Source of the DNA: Peterkaempfera bronchialis
Lineage (GTDB): Bacteria; Actinomycetota; Actinomycetes; Streptomycetales; Streptomycetaceae
Direction of reading: 5' to 3'
Assembly: GCF_003258605.2 (NCBI RefSeq)
Contig: NZ_CP031264.1
Coordinates: 2,604,001-2,668,000, forward strand
Length of the DNA stretch: 64,000 nt
Positions 1-9,705 of the stretch are shown here, piece after piece. A program made the translations under genes and the position numbers. The notes below the pieces were generated by a model. The model had not been told where the DNA came from. It was given only the letters and a program-made list of their open reading frames with translations, and searched no databases. Each line of letters begins with the position of its first letter. Positions within the stretch are counted from its first letter, which is position 1.

Positions 1-699
1 ACGGACGCGGTGCTGCTGACGCCCGCGCACCAGTTCCCGGCGGGGGTGCCGCTGCACCCGGACCGGCGGACCGCCGCCGTCGCCTGGGCGCGGGCCTGCG
101 GCGGGGTGGTGGTGGAGGACGACTACGACGGCGAATTCCGATACGACCGGCAGCCGGTCGGCGCCCTTCAAGGACTCGACCCGGACCACGCGGTGTACGC
201 GGGCACGGCCAGCAAGAGCCTGGCGCCGGGGCTGCGGCTGGCCTGGCTGGCGGTGCCGCCCCGGCTGCTGGACGCGGTGGTGGCCCAGAAGCGCCTGGCC
301 GACCACCACTCCCCCGTACTGGACCAGCTGACGCTGGCCGAGCTGATCGACTCCGGCGGGTACGACCGGCAGGTGCGCCGGGCCCGGCTGCACTACCGGC
401 GCCGCCGCGACCGGCTCACCGCCGTACTGGCCGAGCGCGCCCCGGACGTGGCCGTGACCGGGATCGCCGCCGGACTGCACGCCGTCCTGGAGCTGCCGCC
501 CCGGCTCGCCGACGAAGCCGCACTCGCCGCGCGGGCCGCACAGTCCGGGCTTGTGCTCAACACCCTCGGGCACTTCCGCGACCCGGCAGACCCCGGCCCC
601 TATCCCCCGGCCCTGGTCGTCGGCTACGGCACCCCGCCGGACCACGCCTTCACCGGCGCCCTGGACCGGCTCTGCGGACTGCTGGCCCCGCCCGGGTGA
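1..699 (+). CDS. MocR/PdxR-type regulator, aminotransferase domain (5' truncated by window)
   Basis: The frame is open from base 1, so only the C-terminal 232 residues or so are visible. They form the PLP-dependent fold-type I aminotransferase half of a MocR/PdxR regulator; the GntR-type winged helix would lie upstream. The segment VVVEDDYDGEFRYDR carries the Asp/Tyr cofactor residues. The PLP Schiff-base lysine lies in GTASKSLAPGLRLAW. The C-terminal small domain ends with a Gly-Tyr-Gly segment typical of this family. Such proteins often control vitamin B6 or amino-acid metabolism, but the target cannot be read here. It converges on mdh, with a strong hairpin between. A stand-alone aminotransferase is the alternative; the short DDYDGEFRYDR motif favours MocR. 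Confidence 0.85.
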   Translation, partial: TDAVLLTPAHQFPAGVPLHPDRRTAAVAWARACGGVVVEDDYDGEFRYDRQPVGALQGLDPDHAVYAGTASKSLAPGLRLAWLAVPPRLLDAVVAQKRLADHHSPVLDQLTLAELIDSGGYDRQVRRARLHYRRRRDRLTAVLAERAPDVAVTGIAAGLHAVLELPPRLADEAALAARAAQSGLVLNTLGHFRDPADPGPYPPALVVGYGTPPDHAFTGALDRLCGLLAPPG

Positions 700-703
700 A
701 CGA

Positions 704-750
704 CACCGGCGGCCCGCCGCCCCCGGGGTGGGGGTGGCGGGCCGCCGGTG
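704..750. terminator. Bidirectional hairpin between convergent genes
   Basis: Perfect 15-bp G/C stem (704-718 with 736-750) and a 17-nt loop, between the stop of the MocR gene and the stop of mdh. It has no T-run, which is usual for actinomycete terminators. Confidence 0.8.
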
Positions 751-773
751 GTGGTGCGGGGCGCTCGGGTTGC

Positions 774-1796
<1,023 letters not shown>

Positions 1797-1930
1797 TCAG
1801 GTGCACCGGCAGAGGGGGGCACCTCCCGCCCGAAGGGTGGGAGCGGCACACCCGCCATGCCGGACCCTGATCGATCTCTCGACTTCGAGAGATCCATGGC
1901 CAGGCTATCCCAGGACCCTTGGGGGCGGAG

Positions 1931-2097
1931 GGGTGGGCCGGGGGTTGCGCGGGCGGTGAGTCGGCGCTGCGGGCAGCACCCGGGCGGGGGTTGGCGGTGA
2001 CGGGGCGCGGGGGGCGGGGGTGGGAAGGGCGCGGCCTGCGGGGATGGGGGTGGGCCGGGGGTTGCGCGGGCGGTGAGTCGGCGCTGCGGGCGGCACC
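1931..2097. repeat. 50-bp direct repeat upstream of mdh
   Basis: Two 50-bp copies (1931-1980 and 2048-2097) differ at one base and are 117 bp apart. They fill most of the 355-bp gap between the mdh start and the end of the XRE gene. The intervening DNA is G-rich with looser repeats (GGGGGCGGGGG-type). No gene is supported here; open frames through it are compositional. Confidence 0.8.
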
Positions 2098-2118
2098 GGT
2101 GCGGGGGGCGGGGAGGGG

Positions 2119-3381
2119 TCAGCCGGGGGTGGTGGGCCAGAGGAGGGGGAGGGTGGTGGGGTGGTGGGTCGCCAGGATGGGGATGGCCCAGGTGGTGGGG
2201 GGTGGGGGTGGCCAGTGGCGGGACACCGGGTCGGAGGAGTGGCCCGGGTGGGGGGCGCCTGTGCAGGTCTGGGGGATCGGGCCGCAGGGGCGGCCGGGTG
2301 TCCCCGGGGTGGCCCGGCCGGTGAGCCGTGAGGGTTCGGCGGTCGGCAGCAGCAGCGGGGCGGCGGTGCCGGGGTCGCCCGTACACGCCTGGACCTGGCC
2401 GACGGCGGCGCAGGCGCGGGTGCGGTGGGGCGCGACGGTGGCCAGCATGGGGCTGCGGCGCCGACCGGCCCGCGAGGCCACCAGGACGCCGCCGCGATCG
2501 GCGACGGCCAGCGTGGCCGTCTCCCCGGACGGGAGGGGTCGGACGGGGAGGGTGATGTCGGCCCAGGCGGCACGGCAGCGGTCGCTGTACCGCAGCCGGA
2601 GTTCGACCCCGGCCAGCGGGGCCGAGCTGACGGTGCGGGCGTGCCGGGTGCAGCCTTCGGTGTCGGGGTCGCGGCCCTGGCAGGCGGCGGCGCGGCAGGC
2701 GGTGCGGGCGGCGGTCCGGGCGTGCGCGGTCGGGGGCCGGACGGGGGTGCCGGGGGTACCGGGGACGGCGGTGCGGGCCGGGGAGCCCAGCAGTGAGCGG
2801 ACGGTGTCCCGCACGATGCGGGCGCCATGGGCTCCCGGCCCCAAGGCGTACAGCAGGGCGGCGAGCAGGGCGGCCAGGGCGAGCGCCGGGGCGGCGGGGA
2901 TCAGGCGGCCACCGGGCGGACGGCGGCGGCGCAGCAGGCCGCGCAGCGGGGTCTCGACGGGCGGGGCGACGGCGACGGCGACTGCGGCGGGGGTGGCGGC
3001 AGCGGGGGCGGGGAGGGCGGCGGCGGGGACGGGCACCGGAGGCGGCGGCTCGGGGGCCGGGCTGTGTTCGCAGGGGGCGGGTGGGCCGCCGGTCACCTCG
3101 TAGCGGCGGGCGGCGTCCAGTCTGCTGCGTTCGGCCAGGCCCCAGAGCGCCAGTAGTCGCGGGGCGTCCGCTCCGGCCACCATGCCCAGCGCCTCCACGG
3201 CCTGGCGCGGCGGGAACTTGGCGCCGTTGAGATAGCGGTGCCAGGCGGACTTGCTGTACGGCGTGCGCTCGGCCAGGGCGACCAGGCTCAGGCCGCTGCG
3301 GTCCTTGAGCCGGCGCAGCTGCTCGATCAGGCGGTGCAGATCCGGATCGAGCGTGCCGGGCAGCGGTCGCCAGCGGGCCAT
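2119..3381 (-). CDS. XRE-family regulator with membrane segment and DUF2690-type domain
   Basis: 420 residues. An N-terminal helix-turn-helix (about residues 10-65: LIEQLRRLKDRSGLSLVALA, then TPYSKSAWHRYLNGAKFPP) is of the XRE/Cro type. A Pro/Ala-rich linker follows, then one membrane helix near residues 165-190 (LALAALLAALLYALG). The extracytoplasmic part has Cys residues spaced as in DUF2690 (TACRAAACQGRDP, CTRHARTV, YSDRCRAAW). The layout is a one-component membrane-bound regulator sensing outside signals. The chosen ATG gives MARWRPLPG; the frame stays open far upstream but coding quality is lost there. The C-terminal 60 residues are Pro-rich low complexity, so the true stop may reflect drift. 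The ligand is unknown. It is divergent from the secreted His-rich gene, a plausible target. Confidence 0.85.
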   Translation of the reverse strand: MARWRPLPGTLDPDLHRLIEQLRRLKDRSGLSLVALAERTPYSKSAWHRYLNGAKFPPRQAVEALGMVAGADAPRLLALWGLAERSRLDAARRYEVTGGPPAPCEHSPAPEPPPPVPVPAAALPAPAAATPAAVAVAVAPPVETPLRGLLRRRRPPGGRLIPAAPALALAALLAALLYALGPGAHGARIVRDTVRSLLGSPARTAVPGTPGTPVRPPTAHARTAARTACRAAACQGRDPDTEGCTRHARTVSSAPLAGVELRLRYSDRCRAAWADITLPVRPLPSGETATLAVADRGGVLVASRAGRRRSPMLATVAPHRTRACAAVGQVQACTGDPGTAAPLLLPTAEPSRLTGRATPGTPGRPCGPIPQTCTGAPHPGHSSDPVSRHWPPPPPTTWAIPILATHHPTTLPLLWPTTPG

Positions 3382-3437
3382 ATCCCATCCCCGTCCCAGG
3401 TTCTCCGTCAGCGGTGGGCGTCCCCGCAGGCCCACGG

Positions 3438-3462
3438 TCTGGGATTTCCGGTTCGTCCCAGA
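3438..3462. promoter_or_regulatory. Candidate operator (inverted repeat) between XRE gene and secreted-protein gene
   Basis: TCTGGGA (3438-3444) and TCCCAGA (3456-3462) form a perfect 7-bp inverted repeat with half-site centres 18 bp apart. It lies 57 bp upstream of the XRE start and about 136 bp before the divergent gene. Position and spacing fit a dimer site, perhaps for autoregulation; this is inference. Confidence 0.35.
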
Positions 3463-3597
3463 ATCCCCCTCCTGAATACCCGTTCCGTGTTCGCCGGGCA
3501 ACTCTGGGTCACGGATGCACCGCCACAGGGGTCGTTTCGGCCCCGCCGAACCGGTCGCGTCCCGGGAGGGTGACCTTCCGCAATCAGGAAAGGAACG

Positions 3598-4065
3598 GTG
3601 TACTTCATGTCCACTCGCTCTGCTGGCAAGCGCATCGCGGTCGCCGCCGCCCTGGCTGCCGCGGGCTGGGGCCTCGTCCTCGGTTCCGCAGGCACGGCGG
3701 CGGCAGCCGTGACACCCGCGAAGCCCGCGGTGTCGTCGGCCGTCGTCCACTCCGAGCAAGCGCAGCGCTCGGGGCATGGTGAGCGCCTTCGCCACCACGG
3801 TCGTCATCACCACCGCCACTTCCGCCACTTCCGCCACTACCGCCACTTCCGTCACTTCGAGGGCCGTTTCGACCGCCGCGACGAGCGTTTCGGCCGCTTC
3901 GGGCGTTTCGGGCGTGACGAGGGTCGCTTCGGCCGCTTCGGCCGCGACGAGGGCCGCTTCGGCCGGGACGGCGGCCGCTTCGACCGCCGCGACGACCGGC
4001 GTGGCGACGGCGGCTTCGGGTTCGGCGGCGGCGGCGACGGCGGTTTCGCACGCGGGCGGCGCTGA
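3598..4065 (+). CDS. Secreted His-rich / Gly-Phe-Arg-Asp repeat protein
   Basis: About 155 residues from GTG 3598, or 152 from ATG 3607. AGGA at 3586-3589 sits 8 bases before the GTG and favours it. A Sec signal peptide (MSTRSAGKRIAVAAALAAAG...SAGTAAAA) is followed by a short linker. Next comes a His-dense run (HHGRHHHRHFRHFRHYRHF), then imperfect repeats of the type RFGRFGRDEG / RFDRRDE, ending Gly-rich. The mature protein is about half His, Arg, Asp, Phe and Gly, and no family was recognised. Metal binding by the His cluster and phase-separating or adhesive behaviour of the RFGRD part are possibilities only. It ends in a strong terminator shared with the convergent DUF3017 gene. Confidence 0.75.
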   Translation: MYFMSTRSAGKRIAVAAALAAAGWGLVLGSAGTAAAAVTPAKPAVSSAVVHSEQAQRSGHGERLRHHGRHHHRHFRHFRHYRHFRHFEGRFDRRDERFGRFGRFGRDEGRFGRFGRDEGRFGRDGGRFDRRDDRRGDGGFGFGGGGDGGFARGRR

Positions 4066-4088
4066 CCCTACGGTCCTGCCCGACGGCA

Positions 4089-4127
4089 CGGCGCCCCGTC
4101 CCTCCACCAAGGAGGGGCGGGGCGCCG
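4089..4127. terminator. Bidirectional terminator hairpin
   Basis: 17-bp stem (4089-4105 with 4111-4127, one G-U pair) and loop ACCAA, between the secreted-protein gene and the convergent DUF3017 gene. Confidence 0.85.
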
Positions 4128-4180
4128 CAGCCGTGCGTACGGGCGGGCCGACGGGCGACCGGGCCCGGTCGGCCGACCAG

Positions 4181-4591
4181 CTAGGTGTGCCGTCCCAGCA
4201 GACCGGTCATCCGGTCCAGGAACGGAAAGTGCAGCCACGGGTGCGGCTGCGCGATCAGGGCCAGCAGCACGATCGCGCCGCCCAGCACGCAGAGCACCGA
4301 GACATCGGTGAACCGGCTGCGCACCGCGAGCATCCCCACCTCCGGGAAGAGCATCCGCAGCAGCGCTGCCAGCAGCAGGGCCGCGCCGACGATGACCGCG
4401 CCCGCCCTGAACCGGTCCGCAGCCGTGATCAGCAGACCGCCCGCGACCACGGCCGTCACCAGGGTGATCGGCCACTGCCGCACCGGCAGCGGACGAGCCC
4501 GGCCGGCGGGTGCGGCCGAACCCTCCGGGGGCAGCGTGCCCGTGGTCTCCCGCGGCGGTCGCCGCCGCGACCGGTTCCGTACGACACCCAT
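4181..4591 (-). CDS. DUF3017 membrane protein
   Basis: 136 residues. A basic N-terminus (MGVVRNRSRRRPPRE) precedes three hydrophobic helices (around residues 40-58, 65-85 and 98-115), so this is a small inner-membrane protein. Sequence and position directly downstream of folD, 9 bp after its stop and on the same strand, match the actinobacterial DUF3017 family, which is regularly linked to folD. Function is unknown. Co-transcription with folD is likely. Confidence 0.85.
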   Translation of the reverse strand: MGVVRNRSRRRPPRETTGTLPPEGSAAPAGRARPLPVRQWPITLVTAVVAGGLLITAADRFRAGAVIVGAALLLAALLRMLFPEVGMLAVRSRFTDVSVLCVLGGAIVLLALIAQPHPWLHFPFLDRMTGLLGRHT

Positions 4592-4600
4592 CGGCGTCCC

Positions 4601-5464
4601 TCAGTTCTGCGTGATACCGGCGGCCCGCTCGGCCGCCTCGACGATGTTGGCGAGCAGCATGGCCCGGGTCATCGGGCCGACGCCGCCGGGGTTGGGCGAC
4701 AGCCAGCCCGCGACCTCGGCAACGCCCGGGTCGACATCGCCGACCAGACCGTGCTCGGTGCGGCTGACGCCGACGTCCAGCACGGCCGCGCCGGGGCGGA
4801 CGTCGCCGGGCTTGACCAGGTGCGGAACTCCGGCGGCGGCCACGATGATGTCGGCCCGCTGAAGCTCCGCCGTCAGGTCGCGGGTGCCGGTGTGGGTGAG
4901 CGTGACGGTGGCGTTCTCGCTGCGGCGGGTGAGCAGCAGGCCGATGGAGCGGCCGACGGTGACACCACGGCCGACGACCACCACATGCGCGCCCCGGGTC
5001 TGCACGCCGTGGCGGCGCAGCAGTTCGAGGATGCCGTTGGGGGTGCACGGCAGCGGCGCGGGGATGCCCAGCACCAGACGGCCCAGGTTGACCGGGTGCA
5101 GGCCGTCGGCGTCCTTGGCCGGGTCCATCAGCTCCAGCACCGCGTGCGGGTCCAGGCCCTTGGGGAGCGGCAGCTGCACGATGTAGCCGGTGCAGGCCGG
5201 GTCGTCGTTGAGCTCGCGGACCACGGCCTCGACATCGGCCTGGGTGGCGTCGGCCGGCAGGTCGTGCCGGATGCTGGCGATGCCCACCTGGGCGCAGTCG
5301 CGGTGCTTGCCGCGTACATAGGATTGGCTGCCCGGGTCGTCGCCGACGAGCACGGTGCCGAGACCGGGGGTGATGCCCCGCTCCTTGAGCACTGCGACGC
5401 GGGTGGCGAGTTCGGACTTGATCGCTGCTGCGGTGGCCTTGCCATCGAGAATCTGGGCGGTCAT
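4601..5464 (-). CDS. folD: Bifunctional methylene-THF dehydrogenase / methenyl-THF cyclohydrolase
   Basis: FolD interconverts 5,10-methylene-THF and 10-formyl-THF in the cytosol, supplying the formyl groups used by PurN and PurH, encoded 3-5 kb away. 287 residues, normal for the family. The catalytic Lys lies in [15 protein letters not shown]. Also visible are [36 protein letters not shown], the NADP loop [17 protein letters not shown] and the C-terminal [20 protein letters not shown]. The ATG start gives [12 protein letters not shown], typical for FolD. The frame runs open for another 750 bases upstream, but that is high-GC shadow. Confidence 0.97.
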   Translation of the reverse strand: MTAQILDGKATAAAIKSELATRVAVLKERGITPGLGTVLVGDDPGSQSYVRGKHRDCAQVGIASIRHDLPADATQADVEAVVRELNDDPACTGYIVQLPLPKGLDPHAVLELMDPAKDADGLHPVNLGRLVLGIPAPLPCTPNGILELLRRHGVQTRGAHVVVVGRGVTVGRSIGLLLTRRSENATVTLTHTGTRDLTAELQRADIIVAAAGVPHLVKPGDVRPGAAVLDVGVSRTEHGLVGDVDPGVAEVAGWLSPNPGGVGPMTRAMLLANIVEAAERAAGITQN

Positions 5465-5710
5465 GGTTCCATCCTCGCGGATCGGGGCCGCTGTGCGCGC
5501 ATCCGGCCGCCGCTCCGGCACGGACAGCCTGCGACACCAAACGGAACGTAGTGGTCCGATTGCGATTGCGCCACGGTTGTGTCCGCACCGTGCGCATCGG
5601 CTGGACACGCCTCCACCGCCCCGATAACGATGGGCGCGGACATCGTCCGCCGCTTCCCTGGGCATCGCATACCGCCGGGAGGCGCGGCGAGGGGAATTCG
5701 GGGGAGAACC

Positions 5711-6193
5711 GTGAGCAATCCGTACCAGATGCCGCCGCCTGATGCCTATGGCGGCGGGGCCGGGCAGCCCTATGGCGGCGCCCCGGGGTACGGGCAGCAG
5801 CAGCCGATGTACGGTCAGCCGCCGCCTGGGTACGGCTACCCGGCCCCGCAGCAGATGTCCCCGCAGATGTCTCCGCAGCTGTCCCCGCAGATCCCGCAGC
5901 AGATGTCGCAGCCGGTCCCGTACGGAATGGCCCCCGGCCCCACCGGCGAGCCCAACAGCCTGGCCACCGCCTCGGCCGCACTCGGCTTCGTCAGCGTGAT
6001 CGTCTGCTTCTACGGCGCTCTGCTCGCCCCGATCAGCCTCGGCTTCGGCATCGCCGGAGTGAACCGCGCCAGGACCACCGGGACCGGGCGCTCCGCCGCC
6101 GTCGGCGGCATCGTCCTCTCGGTCCTGGCGATCCTCATCGCCATCGCCGGGCTGGTCCTGGTGGTGCTCCGGGACAAGAAGACCCCGGTATGA
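5711..6193 (+). CDS. DUF4190-type membrane protein with Pro/Gln/Gly-rich N-terminus
   Basis: 160 residues from GTG 5711, with GGGGAGAA just upstream. Residues 1-75 are low-complexity ([24 protein letters not shown], given here as a pattern; QMSPQ repeats). Two membrane helices with a short loop follow ([40 protein letters not shown]), the DUF4190 pattern. The C-terminus is basic. The stop overlaps the next start (ATGA), so it is translationally coupled to the DUF2752 gene. No defined function; the 246-bp gap to folD must hold divergent promoters. Confidence 0.8.
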   Translation: MSNPYQMPPPDAYGGGAGQPYGGAPGYGQQQPMYGQPPPGYGYPAPQQMSPQMSPQLSPQIPQQMSQPVPYGMAPGPTGEPNSLATASAALGFVSVIVCFYGALLAPISLGFGIAGVNRARTTGTGRSAAVGGIVLSVLAILIAIAGLVLVVLRDKKTPV

Positions 6194-6624
6194 CCGCCTC
6201 GCTCCCGGGACCCGCCGCCGCACCGGCCCGCTGGTGGTCGCGGGCTGCCTCGTCCAGGTACGGCGGACCGCTCCAGGTGCTGATGCGCGCCGCCGGAGCC
6301 GCGGCGGCCGCGCTTGCGGTGGCCGGGCTGCACCAGGCCCACGACCCCGGTCCGCTCTGCCCGCTGCGGCGGTTCACCGGCATCCCGTGCCCCGCGTGCG
6401 GCTCCACCACGGTCTTCATCGAGGCCGGGCAGGGCCACTGGGCCGCCGCCCTGACGGCCAATCCGTTCACCGTGGCCGCCGGCCTGTTGCTGCTGCTCGC
6501 CCCGCTGGGGCCGGGCCGCCTGTGGCGGTCGGCACCGGCCCGGCGGAGGAACGGGGTCCTCGGCGCCGTCGCGGCCGTCGCGTGGTGCTGGCAGCTGCAC
6601 CGCTACGGACTGCTGTTGTCATGA
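6190..6624 (+). CDS. DUF2752 membrane protein
   Basis: 144 residues with the DUF2752 signature [13 protein letters not shown]: a C-P-x-C-G-x-T motif just before a second membrane helix, suggesting a redox-active or metal-binding cysteine pair near the membrane face. Three hydrophobic segments are visible (about residues 30-48, 78-100 and 118-135). It overlaps the DUF4190 gene by 4 bp and is followed 90 bp later by the RDD genes, so this is one rightward set of small envelope proteins. Biochemical function is not known for the family. Confidence 0.85.
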   Translation: MTASLPGPAAAPARWWSRAASSRYGGPLQVLMRAAGAAAAALAVAGLHQAHDPGPLCPLRRFTGIPCPACGSTTVFIEAGQGHWAAALTANPFTVAAGLLLLLAPLGPGRLWRSAPARRRNGVLGAVAAVAWCWQLHRYGLLLS

Positions 6625-6714
6625 CCGTCCGATAACTTCCGGACAGTCGGCTGTCCCGCCGTCTGCCCGGTCCCATCTGTCCGCCTGTCCCCATCTTCCT
6701 GCCAGGAGACGACC

Positions 6715-7290
6715 GTGAGCTACCCGCCCGACCCGAACAACCCCTACGGCCAGCAGCCGCAGCCCGACCCCAACAACCCGTACGGCCAGCAGCAGCCGGG
6801 CTACGGCTACCCGCAGGGCCAGCAGCCCGCCGGCTACGAGGCGTACCCGCAGCAGGGCTTCCCGCCCCAGGGCGTGTACCCCAACGCGCAGCCGGTCCTC
6901 GCCCACTGGGGGCTGCGGGTGGCGTCGTACATCATCGACTCGCTCATCATCCTCATCCCCTACTACGTGCTGGTCTTCCTCGGCCGGGCCTCGGGCGCCG
7001 GGGCGCTGCTGACCCTGCTCGGGTTCGTGCTGCTGATCGGCGGTGCCCTGTACATCTGCTACCTGGAGGGCACCACCGGGCAGTCCCCCGGCAAGAAGGT
7101 CGTCGGCACCCGGGTGCTGCGGGAGCAGGACGGCCAGGTCATCGGCTTCGGGGCCGCCTTCGGCCGCCGTCTGCTGCACATCGTCGACGGACTGCCGTGC
7201 TACATCGGCTACCTGTGGCCGATCTGGGACGACAAGAAGCAGACCTTCGCCGACAAGATCATGAAGACGGTGGTCATCAAGTCGCAGTGA
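6715..7290 (+). CDS. RDD-family membrane protein 1
   Basis: 191 residues from GTG 6715, with AGGAGAC 6 bases upstream. A Pro/Gln/Tyr-rich cytoplasmic head of about 55 residues (NNPYGQQ repeats) precedes an RDD domain: LRVASYIIDSLIILIPYYVL (first helix with the Arg and Asp), a second helix, then the conserved GQSPGKKVVGTRVL motif and C-terminal ADKIMKTVVI. Some RDD proteins have been linked to ion or solute transport or to insertion of partners; none can be assigned here. It is followed 49 bp later by a paralogue. Confidence 0.9.
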   Translation: MSYPPDPNNPYGQQPQPDPNNPYGQQQPGYGYPQGQQPAGYEAYPQQGFPPQGVYPNAQPVLAHWGLRVASYIIDSLIILIPYYVLVFLGRASGAGALLTLLGFVLLIGGALYICYLEGTTGQSPGKKVVGTRVLREQDGQVIGFGAAFGRRLLHIVDGLPCYIGYLWPIWDDKKQTFADKIMKTVVIKSQ

Positions 7291-8006
7291 CGGTCCTCGA
7301 CCGCCATGCGCAGTCCTCTTCCGCCTGCCCGGAGGAAATGTGAGCTATCCGCCCGGTCCTGACAACCCCTACGGCCAGCAGCCGCCGCAACAGCCCGGCT
7401 ACGGCTACCCGCAGCAACCGCCCGGGCAGCCGGGCAAGCCCGGCTACGGTGTCCCTCCGCAGCCGTCCTACGACGGGGCCGCATACGGCTACCCGCAGCA
7501 GCAGTACCCGCCGTCCGGCTACGGGTACGGGCAGGCGTACGGCTACGACAACCGGCCGCCCTATGCGGGTTGGGGGGCCCGTGTCGGGTCGTTCCTGATC
7601 AACGGTCTGATATCCGGCGTGCCGATGATGATCTGCTACTTCATCGGCGGCGCCATGCTGATCACCGATGTCAGCAGGCACTGCACCACCGACAGCAACG
7701 GGTCGGTGGACTGCTCGGCCGCCGGGGACAGCTTCAGCGGGGTCGGCCTCGCCGTCGTGATCCTCGGCGGCGTGGTCTCGCTCGCGATCAGCCTCTGGCT
7801 GATCTACCAGGACGGCACCACCGGGCAGTCGGTGGGCCGGAAGGTGTGCAACGTCCGGCTGGTGCGGGAGTCCGACGGGCAGCCGGTCGGCTTCGGCATG
7901 GCCTTCGCCCGCTACCTCTGCCACTTCGTGGACGGTGTGCCGTGCTACATCGGCTACCTGTGGCCGATCTGGGACGACAAGAAGCAGACCTTCGCCGACA
8001 AGATCA
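7193..8006 (+). repeat. 69-bp identical segment in the two RDD genes
   Basis: 7193-7261 and 7938-8006 are identical, while the rest of the two paralogues has diverged clearly in DNA and protein. The segment encodes CYIGYLWPIWDDKKQTFADK. Recent tandem duplication with local gene conversion is the simplest reading. Confidence 0.85.
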
Positions 8007-8035
8007 CGAACACGGTCGTCGTCCGGACCAGGTGA
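7340..8035 (+). CDS. RDD-family membrane protein 2
   Basis: 231 residues from GTG 7340, preceded by GGAGGAAAT. It is a paralogue of the preceding gene: the same tyrosine/glutamine-rich head (GYGYPQQP repeats), RDD first helix (ARVGSFLINGLISGVPMMIC) and GQSVGRKVCNVRLVRES motif. A 35-residue insertion between helices 1 and 2 contains two Cys (DVSRHCTTDSNGSVDCSAAGD). These could form an exposed disulfide and mark the main difference from copy 1. The last 69 bp of the core (7938-8006) are identical to the other copy. It ends at a perfect 19-bp terminator. Confidence 0.9.
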   Translation: MSYPPGPDNPYGQQPPQQPGYGYPQQPPGQPGKPGYGVPPQPSYDGAAYGYPQQQYPPSGYGYGQAYGYDNRPPYAGWGARVGSFLINGLISGVPMMICYFIGGAMLITDVSRHCTTDSNGSVDCSAAGDSFSGVGLAVVILGGVVSLAISLWLIYQDGTTGQSVGRKVCNVRLVRESDGQPVGFGMAFARYLCHFVDGVPCYIGYLWPIWDDKKQTFADKITNTVVVRTR

Positions 8036-8054
8036 CCACCGCCCGCTGACGGTG

Positions 8055-8096
8055 AAGCGGCCCGTACCCCCTCGCGTGAGGGGGTACGGGCCGCTT
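8055..8096. terminator. Bidirectional terminator between RDD gene and purH
   Basis: Perfect 19-bp stem (8055-8073 with 8078-8096) closed by loop GCGT; the strongest hairpin in this half of the window. Confidence 0.9.
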
Positions 8097-8121
8097 CGCT
8101 TTCCCGGATACCGGGGGAATC

Positions 8122-9705
8122 TCAGTGGAAGAAGTGCCGGGTACCGGTGAAGTACATGGTCACGCCGGCCTCGCGGGCGGCGGCGACGACCTCCTCGTCA
8201 CGCACCGAGCCGCCCGGCTGGACGACCGCCTTCACACCGCCGTCCGCCAGCACCTGGAAACCGTCCGCGAAGGGGAAGAACGCGTCCGAGGCGGCGAAGG
8301 AGCCGGCGGCCCGCTCACCGGCCCGCTGCACCGCGAGACGGGCCGAGTCGACCCGGTTCACCTGGCCCATGCCGACACCGACGGTGGCGCCGTCCCGGGC
8401 GAGCAGGATGGCATTGGACTTGACGGCCCGGCAGCAGCGCCAGGCGAAGGCCAGGTCGGCCAGGTCGGCATCGGAGAGCGCCTCGCCGCTGGCCAGCGTC
8501 CAGGACGCCGGGTCGTCGCCGGGGGCGTCGATCCGGTCGGTCTGCTGGAGCAGCACACCGCCGGAGACGGGCTTCGCCTCCAGCGCGGCGGTGGGGGCCC
8601 CGGGGGCGCGCAGCACGCGGATGTTCTTCTTGCGGGCCAGGACCTCCACCGCGCCCTCCTCGAAGTCGGGGGCGACGACGACCTCGGTGAAGATCTCCGC
8701 GACCTGCTCGGCCATGGCGACGGACACCGGGCGGTTGACCGCGATCACGCCGCCGTAGGCGGAGAGCGGGTCGCAGGCGTGCGCCTTGCGGTGGGCCTCG
8801 GCGACGTCGGCGCCGGTCGCGATGCCGCACGGGTTGGCGTGCTTGATGATCGCCACGGCCGGCTCGGCGTGGTCGTACGCGGCGCGGCGGGCGGCGTCGG
8901 TGTCCACGTAGTTGTTGTAGGACATCTCCTTGCCGTGCAGCTGCTCGGCGCCGGCCAGGCCGCCGCTGCCGTCGGTGTAGAGCGCCGCCGCCTGGTGCGG
9001 GTTCTCGCCGTAGCGGAGCACGCTGCGCCGCTCCCAGGTGGCGCCGAGGAAGGCCGGGAACGCCTCTTCGTCGGCGGGCGCATAGCCGTCGGCGAACCAG
9101 GAGGCCACCGCCACGTCATAGGCGGCGGTGTGCGCGAACGCCTCACCGGCCAGACGCTTGCGGGTGGCCAGGTCGAAGCCGCCGGCGGCGACCGCGCCGA
9201 GCACGTCCCCGTAGCGGGCGGGGTCGACCACCACGGCGACCGACGGGTGGTTCTTGGCGGCGGCGCGGACCATGGAGGGGCCGCCGATGTCGATCTGCTC
9301 GACGCACTCGTCCGGGGTGGCGCCGGAGGCCACGGTCTGCCGGAACGGGTAGAGGTTGACGACCACCAGGTCGAAGGGGTCCACGCCGAGTTCGACGAGC
9401 TGCTCGCGGTGCGAGGCGAGGCGCAGGTCGGCGAGGATGCCCGCGTGCACCCTCGGGTGCAGGGTCTTGACCCGGCCGTCCAGGCACTCCGGGAAGCCGG
9501 TCAGCTCGGCGACCTCGGTCACCGGCACACCGGCGGCGGCGATCCGGGCGGCGGTGGACCCGGTGGAGACCAGCTCCACCCCGGCCGCGTGCAGGCCCCG
9601 GGCCAGCTCCTCCAAGCCGGTCTTGTCATAGACGCTGACCAGCGCCCGGCGGATGGGGCGTACGTCTTCGGAGGTGGGCGGCGTGGTGCTACCGGCGGCG
9701 GTCAT
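8122..9705 (-). CDS. purH: Bifunctional AICAR transformylase / IMP cyclohydrolase
   Basis: 527 residues, full length. It performs the last two steps of IMP synthesis in the cytosol. The N-terminal MGS-like cyclohydrolase domain (about residues 15-160) shows [24 protein letters not shown] and [15 protein letters not shown]. The C-terminal transformylase domain contains [11 protein letters not shown], the catalytic Lys-His in [13 protein letters not shown], the [12 protein letters not shown] segment and the terminal [11 protein letters not shown]-like end (here [12 protein letters not shown]). The start overlaps the purN stop by 4 bp, so the pair is translationally coupled, with purN upstream. 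Confidence 0.98.
   Translation of the reverse strand: MTAAGSTTPPTSEDVRPIRRALVSVYDKTGLEELARGLHAAGVELVSTGSTAARIAAAGVPVTEVAELTGFPECLDGRVKTLHPRVHAGILADLRLASHREQLVELGVDPFDLVVVNLYPFRQTVASGATPDECVEQIDIGGPSMVRAAAKNHPSVAVVVDPARYGDVLGAVAAGGFDLATRKRLAGEAFAHTAAYDVAVASWFADGYAPADEEAFPAFLGATWERRSVLRYGENPHQAAALYTDGSGGLAGAEQLHGKEMSYNNYVDTDAARRAAYDHAEPAVAIIKHANPCGIATGADVAEAHRKAHACDPLSAYGGVIAVNRPVSVAMAEQVAEIFTEVVVAPDFEEGAVEVLARKKNIRVLRAPGAPTAALEAKPVSGGVLLQQTDRIDAPGDDPASWTLASGEALSDADLADLAFAWRCCRAVKSNAILLARDGATVGVGMGQVNRVDSARLAVQRAGERAAGSFAASDAFFPFADGFQVLADGGVKAVVQPGGSVRDEEVVAAAREAGVTMYFTGTRHFFH

Noticed and set aside
2119-4110. Long N-terminal extension of the XRE regulator (663 codons)
   Set aside because: The extension crosses the intergenic region and the divergent secreted-protein gene; the helix-turn-helix begins right after the ATG at 3381.
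5465-5710. ZTP riboswitch upstream of folD
   Set aside because: The conserved pfl-motif sequences were not found on either strand.
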